Shown piece by piece: positions 1 to 11,900 of a stretch of DNA of 64,000 bases. The stretch comes from Rhabdornis inornatus (Eukaryota > Chordata > Aves > Passeriformes > Rhabdornithidae): assembly GCA_013397075.1 (NCBI GenBank), contig VWZS01008191.1, positions 233,555 through 297,554 on the forward strand. Reading direction: 5' to 3'. The translations under genes were made by a program, and so were the position numbers. Below the pieces are notes generated by a model that worked only from the letters and a program-made list of their open reading frames with translations, ran no database searches and was not told the origin of the DNA. Position 1 is the stretch's first letter. Every line of letters starts with the position of its first letter.

Positions 1-1183
1 ATTTGTAAGATATATAAGGTAAGAGTGTGATCTGTATAGCGTTACATTAGGTACATACATTATAGGTACATACATATTCATGTGCTTCATACATTGTTCA
101 GACATTCTTGTGAGGTTTTGATATTTCAGCAACTCTTCAGTTTATTTTCTTTACAGTCTAACTTCTCTGCACAACATCCTGCGAGATATGTTTTATTTCT
201 TCTTGTGTCTCCATCCTGTTGTTCCACATCCTCTGCTAAGGGGTTAACAAATTCTTCTAGGATTCTTCTCCTGTGCTCTGCTTTGTCACTGTTTTCTTAT
301 CTCTTGGAGAGGTCATTCAGCAGATATGAGAACCAACAGAATTATTTCCCACCATTCTTTCACTCACATTGAAGCATTTGAAACATTTTGTGTTTGTTAT
401 AGATACGTATTATGGTATTGGCTTTTCGCAAGTATTTAAGTGGATACAATATGTGTAGTGTTAAAATAGTTTTTTAAGATCGTTTTCTTTAAGAGTAACA
501 TAAGCTAATAAAGTGTCTTTGTAATATACTACCTGCTTAGTTAAATAATACCCAGTAAAAACACCTATTACTAATATACTAATAGTATACTATTACCAAT
601 ATACCAATATACTTATTACCAATACCAAGAATCTGTAAAAAATAAAAACCACAACCCAAATTAAAACTAATAAAAAAAATTAAAACCACAGCCAAAAACA
701 TGCATACTCTAAAAAGGCAGACCCAAAGAGTAGCCATATAAAATAATTCTTAGAATATAATAGTTTGTAGAAAAGTTTGAAAATGTATGCTAGATCTATG
801 AATATACAACGGAGCAATAAATTTAAAAGGTGTCTCCGAAACAACGTGTGCTCTTGGCTAAATGCCAAGCACCTGACCATTATAACCTTTTGCTTTATTA
901 TTGGTCTCTTACTGTCTTTTATTAAACCTTTTAAAATCTACCAAGAAAGTAAACCTTGTTTTTCACAGTGTTTTTGCTAAGGCCTACAATATAATTAATT
1001 CATCACACCACTATTTCTATAAACTATACGGTACATACCTAAACTAATAATTATGTTATGCTAACAAACAGCTAAATAGAATTATACATTGTATTATATC
1101 CAAATATTTATGGTCAATATTAGCATGCATAGGCTAATACATAAATGTGAAAGCCAATATTACATTGTAATTTTTAACAACCC
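1..1183. other. AT-rich intergenic DNA, possibly a decayed antisense retroelement
   Basis: I see no gene. The block is strongly AT-rich, with imperfect short repeats (ataccaat, actaatat) at about 555-630. The part at about 800-960 (caataaatttaaaagg, gtgctcttggctaaatgcc) resembles the reverse complement of avian retroviral LTR/leader sequence, but I cannot define its ends. No open frame longer than about 100 codons is present. Confidence 0.35.
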
Positions 1184-1340
1184 AAAGGCTGGTTGGGCGT
1201 TGGAAAAGGCTGCTCATCCCTGGAAGTGTTCAAATCCCACGTGGATGTGGCACTTAGGGACAAGGTTTGGTGGTGCTGCTGGGTTAATGGGTGGACTCGA
1301 GGGTCTGAGAGGGTTTTTCCATCATAGCATTGTGTGATAG
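1184..1340 (+). mobile_element. CR1 LINE 3' fragment
   Basis: Contains the CR1 3' signature order: catccctggaagtgttcaa, then gatgtggcacttagggaca, then gctgggttaatgggtggact, ending near attgtgtgat. The orientation is sense with CCDC13. It is 5'-truncated, as is usual for avian CR1. Confidence 0.72.
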
Positions 1341-2775
1341 AGCTGCACTTTGAGTACTGTGCACATTTCTGGCCTATGGATAAGTAAATAACTCAATAAA
1401 TTATAAAATAATAAATTATTCAGTAATGCAATCTAAGTAAAGAAAAATCTGAGAAAAATAATGAAGGTGGTTTAAGGCCTAAAATAGTTACTCTACTAAG
1501 AATTCTGGGATATTTTCAGAACAGACACAACTACTGTTCTTGCTCATCTTTGCTATCTTTAAGGTCAGTGGCTAAACCTATCAAGAGGTCCAATCTAATT
1601 ATAAATTTAGTTATCAACCCAAAGGTTACTGAAACCAAAAAAAACTGTCTAAAATCTATATCCAGTTTGTTTAAGTAAATGGAATGGACTCCTTATCTCT
1701 ACAGGCTTTTTCCAAGTCTCAGAATCAACTTTAATCCATTAAAATTGATTTTCCAACCTCACTGATTCAGTAATTCTTTGATCCCTCATGCCCAGAGCTC
1801 TGTGGGCTGTGCAGAGGCACCAGACTCTGCTCTTTGCACTTGTCAATCCTCAGTGCACCTTGTCCAGGTGATTCTCTGCCCATAAGGTACACAAAGGGAC
1901 ATGCTGCATTTTGGTGCGTTAATCAGGATAATTGTTTTTCCATAAGTGTGGGAAAGGCCCTGTGTTAATCACTCAGTGCAGGGTGTGCCTTTGGAGATAT
2001 TTATGTATTGGCTTTCCTAGATCAAAGGTGCAGTAGGGTTTTTTGCTGACAATAAATGTCAAACAGAAGGAGAAAGGAGTTGAAGTTTATCAGAGGACTG
2101 TCTTCAGTCATCCTGAGAAAATGTTTGGGTAGCAATATTATTATTTTTATAATCAATTGATAATATATTTTTATAATTAAATATACTTAATAATTAATAT
2201 ATCATTACTTAGTTATGTAATGTTATCAATCAGTGATTAGAAATTTGGGGGAAAAGTGTAAGCTACACTTTCGTCTTGCCCAAAGGAAACATAAGGAAAA
2301 AAAAAATTTTTCTTCCTCTGTCAGTCAGTCCCCCATTAACCCAAAAATGGGGGGATTTACACCTTTCCTGGACATGGGCAAGAAGGCTGGATGGTCCCAA
2401 ATTCTCCGTGCTCCCTTTAGCCAGTGTGACTTGGCTGCCACCTTAGCTTGGATTTGGCCCCAACCTGCTCCTCTGTTAAAATGTTTATTTAAACAAGTCT
2501 GTTTAAGAACATTTGGAAACGTTGCTTTTTGAATCCTGGAGTGAAAAAGACTCGACAACTTTTTTTGAAGGGCTGTTTAAAAGCCGTTTATGGAAAAGGG
2601 TGCTCAAAGCAAGGCCCTGGGGCTGAAGAGGAAGAGGAGGAGGAGAAGGAGATGGGAGGCTGGCAGAGGTCAGGGAGGAAAAGCTGCAGAGCAGCTGCCA
2701 GAAGGGGATGTTTTACAGAGCAGTGCTGATCTCTGCTCTCTGTCACTTCTTATTTTCCCCTTGTTATGCTTTTAG
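1341..2775. other. AT-rich spacer or 5' intron of CCDC13
   Basis: No gene is recognised. It is AT-rich, especially at 2130-2225. It ends with a purine tract (gaagaggaagaggagg, about 2625-2650) and the acceptor of the first CCDC13 coding exon. Part of it must be an intron because that acceptor requires an upstream non-coding exon, which I could not place. Confidence 0.4.
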
Positions 2776-2996
2776 TAAACAATGGAGCCAGACGTGAAAG
2801 TGAATGAAGATTTCAAAAGCCAGTTTAAGGCTTATCAGGAGCAACAGCAAAGGCGGCTGCAAAATTTGATGGAGAGGAAGAAGGAAAAGCAGAACGGCCA
2901 GAAAAACACGGGCAGCACAAAGGAGACTTCAAGATCCCTGAGTGATCTAAACCTGTTTCAAAAAGGACCTCCTGTAAAGGAAGATGCCAGCAAAAG
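2776..2996 (+). CDS. CCDC13: CCDC13 coding exon 1 (residues 1-72)
   Basis: A pyrimidine-rich acceptor ending TTTTAG at 2775 precedes a 6-nt leader and ATG 2782 in a good context (acaATGG), so at least one non-coding exon must lie upstream. The donor after 2996 is gtaaag. It encodes MEPDVKVNEDFKSQFKAY and then a Q/R/K/E-rich helix, like the N-terminus of human CCDC13. Two bases of a split Ser codon carry over. CDS part 2782-2996. Confidence 0.88.
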
Positions 2997-5900
2997 GTAA
3001 AGGTCTGGCAGCACCATTCCTTCAGGAGATCACTTGGAGTATATTTTGCTTATGATCTCATGAAACTCAATACTATTAAGCTGACAGGACACTTTCTTCT
3101 CACACTGGGCTTTCATTATCCTGAGAAGGTTCTCCCATAATATTATCCCATGGTTATCCTCAGGGCATTGTGCTGTGCTCTTTAATATCAGTATTTTACA
3201 AATGAAGGGGCAGCCAGGTACTACCTGACAAAATCCAGCCTTTTGGGATCACTGGCCTCCTCTGAATTGCTGGTTAGTTCCTGCCTAGCTTTAAGCAAAT
3301 AAGTTCCCTACGTGAATAATTTCCAAAGATGGACAGAGGCAAAGCAGCTAATGGGAGTAAGCCACAGGCCTGCAGTGCTGAAGAGTGTTCCCTGGGATTT
3401 CTTTCCAATATATCCTGATTTGGTGGATGACAAGATCACCAGGACATTGGGTATTTTGGTATGGATCTCCCTTAATCTTGTTTTTTCTTTTAAGCTGGGT
3501 ACTGGAGCAGAGATTTAAAGCCTCAGCTCAGATAATTTCTCTTTCTCCCAGGGTATAGTCAGCCTTTCCTAATACTTCTTTTCCTGACTAGAACAGGTCT
3601 GGGGTTGGACACACCCTGAAGGTGTGCTGCAGTGCTGGCTGTTCAGGACTTTGCTCTGTGGTAGTGGTGAAGCCCGGTGAAGAAATTCCTTCACACACTG
3701 GTGCCTCACCAGAGCTGTCTGATTTGCCAGGTTAAGCCCCCAATCTGACCTCTACCAGCTGTCCTCTTCCCTTCAACATTGTTTTTCCTGATAATCTGTG
3801 GAAGATTATGATGGAAGTCTGATTTTTAAAAAAATTCTGTGAGGCTGATCCTGTAATTCAGATGTTTGGCTGAGGAAAGGGATTTAGGTGCTCCCGTGGC
3901 ACATCATGGGAAGTGTGCAGAGTACAGGAAAGCCCAGTAGTTCTCTGCTATTTAGAGTTCAGTACTTCAGGCCTGAGAAATCCCAGATTTTTTATTTACC
4001 TCTGTGTCACTGACTGTCAAAAGTCCCCATTTGACATGGCAGGTGTGGCAGATATATCTAGCTTGTCCTTTGCTTGTGTACATTCAGCAGAGGAGTGGTT
4101 GTGAGTGATCAAATCCAGGCAGGATTTGTTTCTGGAAGGGATTCACCAGGATGTTCTCTGCAGTATTCCCATGACAACACATCAGAGGCTTGTTCCAGGA
4201 TCACAGGACTCCACATGGCCTGCAGTGGCAGTGATTTCAGCTTGTCACTATTGTTTATAGCAGCAATTGGAAAACATTTTCCTCTCAGAAGTTTCCCTTC
4301 CTCTGAGCCTTGGGAATTCTTTTTTGCTTCCTTCCATCCTACTCCCAAATCTTGTTTAGACAAGTGTTTAGCTGATATTTCTGTTATGTTCTCTCTGTAA
4401 CTTTATCCTCCCTTCTCTGTTTCGTGCACTTGAATGTATCTAAGTGACTCTCCTCATCATGTGGAGAATCTCTAACAAGAGTTGGGAAAGACACAATTTG
4501 ACAAAAGTTAAATTCCTTACTTTTTTTGGCCTGAACAGGGCATACAATTTGGGAAGCCACCTGAATTCCAGGCAGAGCCCTGCTCATAAGCTCCACCTGG
4601 CTGTGATTTCTTGAAGGAGAGTGAAAAGGGGCACCTTTTGCAGCCCATTTCTTTTGGCTCATTTTCTGTAGCTGAGGCACTCGGGTGGATCTGCTACCTC
4701 TGTAGCAGGGAGAGTCACTCTAGGATGGGGTGGGAAGTTCCTCAGAGGACACTCCAGCTCTGTGCAGTTGGGATTTATGTCCATCCTTCTCTAAGTGCTT
4801 TTCCTCAAGTCTTGAACTCCAGCTCTGAGAAGACTTCACTGCTCAGGTGCGTTAACCTTAGAACCTTTTTTCCATGTTAATCCCCCACTGTTCAAAATCT
4901 TTTGGTTCAGGTGTTTCTAATGGGATCTGAGTTTTGTTGCTCACTCCTCTGAGTGATTCATGTGGGAATAACTCAGTTCTGCCTCTGCTGTGCTCACTTT
5001 GCTCCTTGCTTTCGTCTTCTTTGTGAACAGCTGCCTTTGATCTCCCTTTGATTTGCAGCTTTGAAACGCAAGTGCATTTCCTAATTATGCATTGTGAATC
5101 CTCTCCTAAACTGGCTGTGCTGTTTATGGCAGTGCCTTAAGGGGTCATTTATTCTGACATGGGCAGATGGAGGGTGCGTTTAAAAGCTCTCAAGTCCAAT
5201 AGGTGCTAAGATCTTGCTAAAACTTTGGAATTAAAAATTTGAGATTATTATTGAGACATCTGGCTTGGCTGTATATACAGGTATGTACTGTAACAACTGG
5301 GCTTTATTTAAATCACATCTCCAAAGTGTAAACATTTAGGGTTACCCTGTGGAAAATAAGAATCTAAGAGTCAATTTATCCAGCTGCTTTAGGTGTGTGG
5401 ATAACTGACATGTTGTAGATTATCAGGAATTTCCACATGGGAATCACAGGGCACTGGAGACCTGCATCTTCCAGCAGCAGCAGCTGGGGTGAGATGGGCA
5501 GCCCAAATGTCACCTGTGTGTGGGTAATTGTATTGATTCCGTAGTTTTCTCAAGGATCCTGTGTCAGGGAGCTCAGATAATTCTGAACTCCCACAATTGA
5601 ATTGAGCCCCTGAGGCCACAGTTCCTGGATTTCATATTTGAAGGACCCATTACATCAGGGCAGTAAAGAGATCAAAGTTATTAATTCTCTGGATGTCTTA
5701 GAGAGATGAAACCTTTAAATGTTGCTAAATGTCCTGAAGAATATGAGAAGCAGGGCTGTTTCTTTCCATTCAGAGGGCTTTTTTTTATATTCTCTGTTTC
5801 TAAAGGAATTCTAAAAGGCACCATTAACAATACAAACTGATGCTCACAGGGTTCCAAGAGAATCAGCTGAGGACAAGGGAAATTGGTCTTTTATGAATTG

Positions 5901-8900
5901 CTCTAAAACATTGATTTTTAAAGGACCCCAGGGGCAGCTTTGTAGTCGATGCTCTGTTGGCTTCTCTTGGCTTTTCAAGTATGGAAAAGAAAGCCTGAAT
6001 GTCCCACACATGCTGAATGCTGCCTGATTTCCTCTGAAGAACCAGGTAACACTGAGATGACACTATTTGGTAACTTCAATACACCTGTTCTGTGATGTTT
6101 TGCCCCAGACAGCTCAAAAAAGTGCAGATTTTTTTTTTAAGAAGATATTAACTGAATAGGTCAGCTAATCAGCTTGTGTTCTTATCTGAGGTTTAGGATA
6201 TTCTGCCTAATTCAGTAAACTAACTCCTGGTAAGTTCAGCCCATCTGTCATGAAGTTGTTTCACTTTTCATTTCTAGGAGCACCTATTTGTACATTATTT
6301 GCCCATTATTTGCCATTGTGGTTTATTTTTTCTCAGTTTGCTTGAGGCTGAGAATGAGCAGCTGCACAATCAGCTCCGAGAGGTCCGGGATGAGAACTGC
6401 AGGCTCTACAAACTGGTGTCAGAGAAAGATTTTGAAATAAAGCAGCTCCAGAAAAGAGTGGAGGAGGAGAGGTTGGCTCTGTCAGGTAAACACAGCAACT
6501 TCATATTCTCACCATGTTGGTTTGCTTGATGCTGATGACAAAAAAAATGTCCCTGAAAAGAATAGTATTCGTTTAGAGTACCCAGTGATTTCTGTTCCTC
6601 ACAGAACTGTAAACTTGCTACTATTGGCATAAAAGTAATGATGTTTCATAGAGATAATATTTTGGAAAGTTTCCTGATAGTGTCAAGGAGCTGTGCTGCA
6701 GCTCTATCTGCTCTGTAGGGTTAAATTTCTTATTCAGGCTCCTTTTTTTTTTTTTTCCTGCCTGAGTTGGGCACAAGCAGGATGCTGGCTGAATGCAAAA
6801 TTCAGCTTCTAAAGTGATTTTGGTGTGTTGAAGACTGAACTGTGCAGGCTGCACCTCCTCCACTGGGTGCCACTGTTGGTCAGGACAGCAATGATGGCCA
6901 GGCTTGAAGAGAAGGGGGAAACCAGCAACGAAGAGAACTAAATCACATAAAGTTACACCTTAATCCTTGAAAAGCAGCTGTAGTTTGTGTGTAGGAGAGG
7001 TGATAAGCTCTTGCTGGTCAGGACCAGGAGCCAGATGTGCTGTTGCAGCTTCTCTGGCTGATGCCAATCCCTTGCCTCTGTCTTCCCTGTCTGCATTGTG
7101 ACAATCCCCACACTGCTGGGGAATGAAAAGCCTTGGCTGAGCATGTGCAATGCATTTGAAGACCATCAATTTAACATGGAAGCAGCAACCTGGCTTTGGT
7201 TAATTTAGTATTTATTGTGATTCTCAGCAGCCATTATTTACCCTGAAAACTGAGGTAAAAGTAGCTCCTGGGTGGGAGAGGTAACATAAACCACACTAAG
7301 GAGTGAGAGCAGTGGAAATGCTTTTAAAAATAATGGATTGGTTTTAAGTGCTTTTTAAAAGGCATTTGAAATGCTTTTAAGATAAATTCCTTTAAAACAA
7401 TAAATTACGTTCTTTACCAGTTTTTTAAAATAGTGGTATAGGAACAAATTCTGTTCTCAGCTGTATTCTGTGTAGCCCCACTAATGTCTCTGGGGCTATA
7501 TGGGCCTCAGCACTCACTTGTGAGTGATCTCTCACTTCTCATCCCACCCCAGTTCATGAATATCAGGGAAAAGTTACTGCAGAGCTCTGAAGGAGGATGA
7601 AAGAGTTAAGAGGAATGACAGCAACCAAGTTCAGTCTTCACAGCAAGGGTTTGTTGTTGCAGGCTCATGTTGCTTGCTGAGCTGGAAGTTTCTGTGGACA
7701 TTGTTTGCCATGACATTGATTTTGCACTTTTACAAGAGCTTTCCTTCACCTGTGTGGTGTTAACCAGAGCCAGGTGACACAACAGCCAGCCTGGGGTTTG
7801 CTTTGTTTGTGGCACTAATCAAACCCTCCCTGATGAGAGAGCCAGTGACGTGGCTGTTTAAAAGAGCAATTAAAAGAGTCATCCAGCAAAGCTCCCTGTG
7901 TAATCTCAAGGGAATTATAAATAGGCACAATGAAATTTCCTGGACCTTGTCCAGGACCCAGCTGTAATATTGTGCCTGACCTTTGAGGACTGATGTCTAG
8001 AAATGTTCACACCTCTGTTCCAGCAACTCCTCCAGTAGTAAACAACCAGGCAAAGCAGTGTTGCATTTTCCTGTGATAATGCCAAAAAATCCTGTTCCCA
8101 ACTGTCCTTCCCAGCAGTGAGCAGGAAACACCACTGCCCTCTCTAGGTGATAATGTTGCTACAACCACTGTTGTGGCCTTGTGACACATGGCTGTTGCCA
8201 CAGTGTGAAATGTGGCCATGGTGAGCTGCAGAATCAAAGGACCAACCCATCCAGCTGGCACCTCTGACATCTCTTCCCTCACTTGTTCATTTAAGTGCCT
8301 GGCACAGCTCTGGGAGGAAGGGATGGGACAATGAAAGTACAGAATTGTGACAGAGAACAAAAGCACGGTCTGTTCTGAATCCTGCCTGTAAGATGTGCTC
8401 TCTGCTTTCATGTGTTCTTTGCAGGGGTGTCTGGTTTAGCTGGAGACGTGGCAGCCACTAAAATAGTTGAGTTGGCCAAAAAGAACCGTGAGATGACTGC
8501 TGAGTTTGAGAGTGAGAGAGCCAGAGTGAAGCAGCTGAACCACAAAGTCAAGGAGCTGGAGAGAGAAGTGAGGCGTTTTTCTTGTTCTCTTTTTGACCCT
8601 AAAACATGGAAATCCAGCCTTTGGGATAGAAAATGGATTTGCTTCATGTTCCTCTGTTGAATTTGCTCGTAAATCCGTGTTTGTGGTAATTTCTGTCCAT
8701 GATGTGTTCCCACAGCTGTTTCACCTCTGCAGACAGGAGGAGCTAGGAAAGGATATCCCCAAGTTATAATGAGCCAGGGATTTATTAAACAGCAATTAGG
8801 AATGTTCATTTGTAGCAGCACAGAGACTTTTCTACCAGTTTGGCAATGATATTTCTCTTACTATTTATTTTTTTTGTGAGGAGAAGCAAATTTCACACCT

Positions 8901-11900
8901 TTATGTCTTACATTCCCACCTTGTTAATACCAGTCAGTAATTAGTTCTTTATTCTTCTAAGCTTTTGTCATCCCTGTAATGAAAGCTGTTTTCTGGAATA
9001 AGTACTTACAGAACTGAGACAACACCAAACTATATCATATAAGACAGCAAATCTTCACTCAGGCAGATTAAATTTTCTGGTTTACTGTGACTTTTTGCCA
9101 ACCTTTCACGGAAGTAATTTTACTCAGGTGGCTGCTGAATTGAAAATGAGATGCCCTGATGTCAATATTTGCTTTGTGCTTTGGCTGCTACTCCTCTTCC
9201 TTACACAGTATTGATGTTTTGGTTTTTTTTATAATTTAAATTTTTTTTCTGAACTTTGCTTTCTTAGAAGACATCAGTTAAATGAATCAATAATGCTGAC
9301 AGATGCATTTTGACTCAGTCTTTCACCATCAATTATTATCATGAGTCATGCATCTACCTGATTTGCACCCCAGCTACCTGAAAGATCAAGAAGTCGTGGA
9401 TTAGATTAAATTTTGGAGAACTCCTGCATAAATCCACAGTGTTCTGGTCAGAGGGGTCTTGTCAAACAGTTGGCAGGTTGGCAAACAAGTATCAGGTGTA
9501 GTTTGGGACCTGCAAAATCACACAAGTAGTGCAACAATTCATGAATAATTTAAGGAAAAATCAACTTGGTTCTACTCCCCTGCTGCAGAAGTGTAATGAC
9601 CTTTATTCAAACAGAAACTTGAAATGTTCTCAGATCTTGACATAAAAAGAAAAGAGCACAGACATTTCAGGAAGAAGACTAAGATGTAAATGATTTGTAA
9701 AATGAAAGCTATGTTTGACACTAGGAGGTATCTATCAAAAATGTGGAGTGATAGATAGAAAACACTGTTATTTTACATATTTTTAGCTCTTTCCTTGCAC
9801 GAAAACTGAAAAATCTGTAAATCATAAGTATTTTACCATGATTATGCTCCCCAAACAGAATGGAAGTTGTGGCCACTGAACAATCACTTGGCAAAGGGTG
9901 GGCCATGTAAGCAAAGGGATGTTTGCAGAAAATTTCCTCAGAATTTGTGCCAGCAGCTGCCAGCTCCAGCTGAAATTCCTCATTCTCAGTCCATTGACAA
10001 CAAAACTTTATGAACTGGGTAGAAAGAGTGGCCCTAACCCATAAAAAGGGGTGAAATTAGAGCTGGCTCTGAGTTAGTTTTTCCCCAGATGCCCCTTTAA
10101 TAAAGGAGCTCTTCCTTAGAACCTTCTTGAATTCAGGCAAATAATCAAGATTTTCCACCCACCTCAAAGAATGGAACTTCAAACTTTTAAAAAGCAACAC
10201 TTCCTGGCCTTTCCAGCCCCAAATTCATGCACTCTCATCCATTTAGAAATCTTTGCAACAGCAACATAGGTCATGACTCAGAGCAGGAGGGTTTCTATGT
10301 CTGTTTTCTTTTGCTGTGGCAAGCAAGAGGAGACAGAGTCTTTATTCTTCATGGGTTAAAAAATGCTGCTTTAGAGCTCCCAGCTAAAGAAAAAGAGCCT
10401 TAACACCATTAAATCTCAGTTATAGGGTGTCAGGTAGATTTCTCCTTCTACATTCCTCTAGTGAGTAGAACTATTTGCTTTTCATGAAATATTCTGTGCT
10501 GGACAGGATTAGGATTTTTGTATATAAACATTAATTTGAGGTACTTTTGGTGATAAAACACCTCAGAAGTGTCCATTATTAAAATATGATCCCACCTCAG
10601 CAAGTCAGAAACACCTTCTGAAGTTATTTCACAGTAAAATATAACATGATTCTTTAGGAAGCATTTCAGAAAATAAATAATTATGCTTCCCTACTGATTG
10701 TGTTGAAAAATAAGGGAAAACTAAGGTTTTTTTGGGGTTTTTTAGAGAACATAAACATCCAAGTTATACTTTTTTGCTAATTAATACTCCATGGAGTGAT
10801 GCTGTTCTCTGCATTCATTCTACACTAACAGTGGGGTTCTTTTTCAGCTACAGGCAGCCACAGGAAAAATCCATTCCCTTGGTGGTGATGCTGCAGGAAT
10901 CAAGGAATCAACTCTGAAAATGCTGGAAGGAAACTTGGTAGGAACTGTAATTGAAATGAGGAAATCAACAGCTGATACTCAGCTTCTTTGTAGAACAAGG
11001 ATGTCTCCCTGTCACCAGTTTCAGGACCAAATTCCCCTATACCTCCTCTATGCCCCAAAAATTAGGTCTGGGAAAAAAATAATTCAGTACTCCTGATGGA
11101 TCCATGGATCTTAATCACTTTTTCCCTGAGGGTTCTGTTCTTACCAAGTACCTTCTTCTTCTCAAAGGCTGAAAGTCCAGAGGTGAAAGCACTGCAAGAA
11201 AAATTGAGCACAGCCAACATAAAAGTGACGGAATACCGGAACCAGCTCCAGAATGTGAGACAGGAACTGAAGCTGACCCAAAAGGTACCACTGCAGGGAG
11301 CAGTCTGGGCCTGGGAGCCCTGCAGCAGGTTCAGTCTTGGGAAATGAGAGGCTTTGGGCCTTTGGTTGGCCCCCATGAACTATTCCAGTGGAGCAGGGAG
11401 GTGAGGAAGACACGAGGGTAGGGGTTGGAGTTGAAATTGTGCTCCTGGACACAGGGATCTCATAATTCTCCCCCACTGTGTCCAGCATTCCCACTATCCA
11501 ATGGACACAAATCCTTTTGAGTTTTAAAGTCCCAGATCAGCAAAACTGTTTGTGACATACATCCAGGTCCGTTCCTCCTTTCCCATACATTTTATTATGT
11601 ATTTACTTTTAATGTAGGTTCCAGTCCCATGGTTATCAATGGGATTAAAGGCCCTGGTTGAACTAAAGCATGGGTTTAAAGACTTTGTGTTTAAAGACTT
11701 TGTTGGAATGATATCCAGAATAACCTTTTCCTCTGATTCATGTTGGATTTAAGTGTTATTATGTGTTCTGATTCTCTTTGGTTTCCCTACTTTGTGTAGG
11801 AGACCTGCAATGCAGATCAGAGTAGAGAATATGATCCTAAAAATAGAACTCTACTGACCTTTTTATAAATTATTTAAAGGCTCTTCATACTAAGTTTAGC

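Noticed and set aside
82..372. Small open frame of 96 codons at the left edge
   Set aside because: AT-rich, Phe/Ser/Leu-rich translation with no initiation context or homologous motif; likely chance or decayed repeat.
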